From: Streptomyces sp. NBC_01717 | Lineage (GTDB): Bacteria > Actinomycetota > Actinomycetes > Streptomycetales > Streptomycetaceae | Assembly (NCBI RefSeq): GCF_036248255.1 | Contig: NZ_CP109178.1 | Coordinates: forward strand, 7,445,001-7,509,000 | Direction of reading: 5' to 3' | Length of the DNA stretch: 64,000 nucleotides | Shown here: one piece after another, positions 62,791-64,000 of the stretch | How the letters are laid out: the number at the start of each line of letters is the position of its first letter | Position numbering within the stretch: position 1 is the first letter of the stretch | Position numbers and translations under genes: made by a program | The notes under the pieces: model-generated | Told to the model about the DNA's origin: nothing | The model's input: only the letters and a program-made list of their open reading frames with translations | Databases searched by the model: none

Positions 62791-63722
62791 GCGGCACCCA
62801 GGGGGAGTCGAAGCCAGGGCTGAAGGATCGGCTGACCGACGGTCTGTACGGGCTCGGCTGGGGCGCGGTGAAGAAGCTCCCCGAACCGGTCGCGCAGGCC
62901 CTCTTCCGTGCCCTCGCCGACCAGGTGTGGAAGCGGCGCGGCAAGAGTGTGCTGCGGCTGGAGTCGAACCTGGCGAGGGTGGTGCCGGACGCGAGCCCGG
63001 CCCGCCTGGCCGAGCTCTCCAGGGCCGGGATGCGCTCGTACATGCGCTACTGGATGGAGTCGTTCCGCCTGCCGACGTGGAGTCCGGAGCGGATCAAGGC
63101 CGGCATAGACGTCTCGGACGCCCGCCGGCTGACCGACGGTCTCGACGCCGGACGCGGTGTGATCCTTGCCCTGCCTCACCTGGCCAACTGGGATCTGGCA
63201 GGGGCCTGGGTCACCACCGATATGAAGGTGCCGTTCACCACGGTCGCCGAGCGGCTGAAGCCCGAATCCCTGTACGACCGGTTCGTCGCCTACCGCGAGG
63301 GGCTCGGCATGGAGGTCCTGCCGCACACCGGCGGATCCGCCTTCGGCACCCTGGCACGGCGCCTGCGCGACGGCGGCCTGGTCTGTCTGGTCTCCGACCG
63401 CGATCTGTCCGCATCCGGTGTCGAGGTGACGTTCTTCGGCGACACGGCACGGATGCCCGCCGGCCCCGCGCTGCTGGCCCAGCAGACCGGTGCGCTGCTG
63501 CTGCCCGTGACCCTCCGGTACGACGGGACTCCGGTGATGAAGGCACGGATCCACCCGGCCGTCGAGGTGCCCGAGTCAGGTACGCGTACCGAGAAGACGT
63601 CTGTGATGACACAGGCGCTGGCCGATGCCTTCGCCACCGGAATCGCGGAGCACCCGGAGGACTGGCACATGCTGCAGCGGCTCTGGCTCGCCGACCTCGA
63701 ACCCAGGGAGGAGCAGTCGTGA
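62787..63722 (+). CDS. Phosphatidylinositol mannoside acyltransferase (LpxL/HtrB-like)
   Basis: A 311-residue membrane-associated acyltransferase of the lauroyl-acyltransferase superfamily. The HX4D-type motif is LPHLANWDLAG (His and Asp five apart), followed by LKPESLYDRFVAYREGLGMEVLPH and LVSDRDLSASGVEVTFFGDTARMPAGPALLA. It is expected to acylate the mannose of PIM1 or PIM2 on the inner face of the membrane. It overlaps pgsA at its start and pimA at its end by four bases (GTGA each), so the three genes are made as a coupled unit. Confidence 0.93.
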   Translation: MSGTQGESKPGLKDRLTDGLYGLGWGAVKKLPEPVAQALFRALADQVWKRRGKSVLRLESNLARVVPDASPARLAELSRAGMRSYMRYWMESFRLPTWSPERIKAGIDVSDARRLTDGLDAGRGVILALPHLANWDLAGAWVTTDMKVPFTTVAERLKPESLYDRFVAYREGLGMEVLPHTGGSAFGTLARRLRDGGLVCLVSDRDLSASGVEVTFFGDTARMPAGPALLAQQTGALLLPVTLRYDGTPVMKARIHPAVEVPESGTRTEKTSVMTQALADAFATGIAEHPEDWHMLQRLWLADLEPREEQS

Positions 63723-64000
63723 AGATCGGCATCGTCTGCCCGTACTCCTGGGACGTACCGGGCGGCGTGCAGTTCCATATCCGCGACCTGGCCGAGCACC
63801 TGATCCGCCTCGGTCACCAGGTGTCGGTGCTGGCCCCCGCCGACGACGAGACGCCGCTGCCGCCGTACGTGGTGTCCGCGGGCCGGGCCGTACCCGTCCC
63901 GTACAACGGCTCCGTCGCCCGGCTGAACTTCGGATTCCTCTCCGCTGCGCGGGTGCGCCGCTGGCTGCACGACGGCACCTTCGACGTGATCCACATCCAT
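63719..64000 (+). CDS. pimA: Phosphatidylinositol mannosyltransferase PimA, N-terminal part (runs off the window)
   Basis: The first 94 codons of a GT-B, GT4-family enzyme that transfers mannose from GDP-mannose to phosphatidylinositol. The start reads MKIGIVCPYSWDVPGGVQFHIRDLAEHLIRLGHQV, which holds the glycine-rich PGGVQFH acceptor loop of PimA, and later VPYNGSVARLNFGFLSAARVRRWL. The GTG overlaps the acyltransferase stop. The rest of the gene lies beyond the window end. Confidence 0.93.
   Translation, partial: MKIGIVCPYSWDVPGGVQFHIRDLAEHLIRLGHQVSVLAPADDETPLPPYVVSAGRAVPVPYNGSVARLNFGFLSAARVRRWLHDGTFDVIHIH

Overview
The window is high-GC (about 70%+) DNA with strongly G/C-ending codons, frequent GTG starts and four-base stop/start overlaps. 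Together with an ssgB sporulation gene, a DHA2 drug pump, PIM-lipid genes and a full arg cluster, it points to a chromosomal core segment of a Streptomyces or close relative. No insertion sequence, prophage, CRISPR array or biosynthetic gene cluster was seen.

Layout. 1-8180: arginine biosynthesis (end of argC, then argJ-argB-argD-argR in a tight operon; argG and argH follow after an L,D-transpeptidase-like gene and a PNPOx-like gene). A promoter with two ArgR-like boxes precedes argG. 8250-10234: an aldo/keto reductase and an ECF41-type sigma factor with a textbook ECF41 autopromoter. 10462-14145: a minus-strand glycosyltransferase/HelR-type helicase locus with a 19-bp perfect palindrome of the rifamycin-associated element (RAE) type upstream and a weaker copy before helR; this reads as a rifamycin-resistance locus. 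14600-16730: TetR plus DHA2 efflux pump with an inverted-repeat operator. 16843-21661: lipid enzymes, a short sigma-like protein, GNAT, membrane proteins and a HAD phosphatase. 21686-24800: methionine ABC importer metNIQ, preceded by a palindrome and a 28-codon leader peptide ending in Cys/Met codons.

25637-31974: corrin/siroheme genes (cobL; a long disordered-BluB-CobT fusion; a siroheme-synthase-like cobA). 32039-38315: SpoU methylase, Ser/Thr kinase, small Streptomyces proteins, an APH-fold protein, a zinc-ribbon protein, and an OFA-type transporter with a 38-residue companion. 38382-38823: a five-tRNA operon (Gly, Cys, three Val). 38969-42983: pabB-pabC (p-aminobenzoate), tandem GNAT, DsbA-like protein. 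43031-45232: a LacI regulator and acetylxylan-esterase-like gene with LacI-type operators. 45398-47591: small membrane protein, CGNR protein, ssgB, PGPGW protein. 47646-51405: two identical tRNA-Val(CAC) genes bracketing a frameshifted gene remnant, a giant membrane protein and an SRPBCC protein. 51498-59479: exonuclease, a coupled DUF4365/unknown pair, thrS, K+ channel, HIT protein, a large membrane protein. 59625-64000: an EF-G-like GTPase and the phosphatidylinositol-mannoside operon (PIP synthase, PIM acyltransferase, start of pimA).

The observations most worth a second look are the RAE-controlled rgt-helR locus, the Cys/Met leader peptide before metNIQ, the BluB-CobT fusion with a ~500-residue Pro/Glu/Val-rich arm, the coupled DUF4365 pair, and the ECF41 and ArgR promoter elements. 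All identifications are from reading sequence and remembered family features; no search was run.
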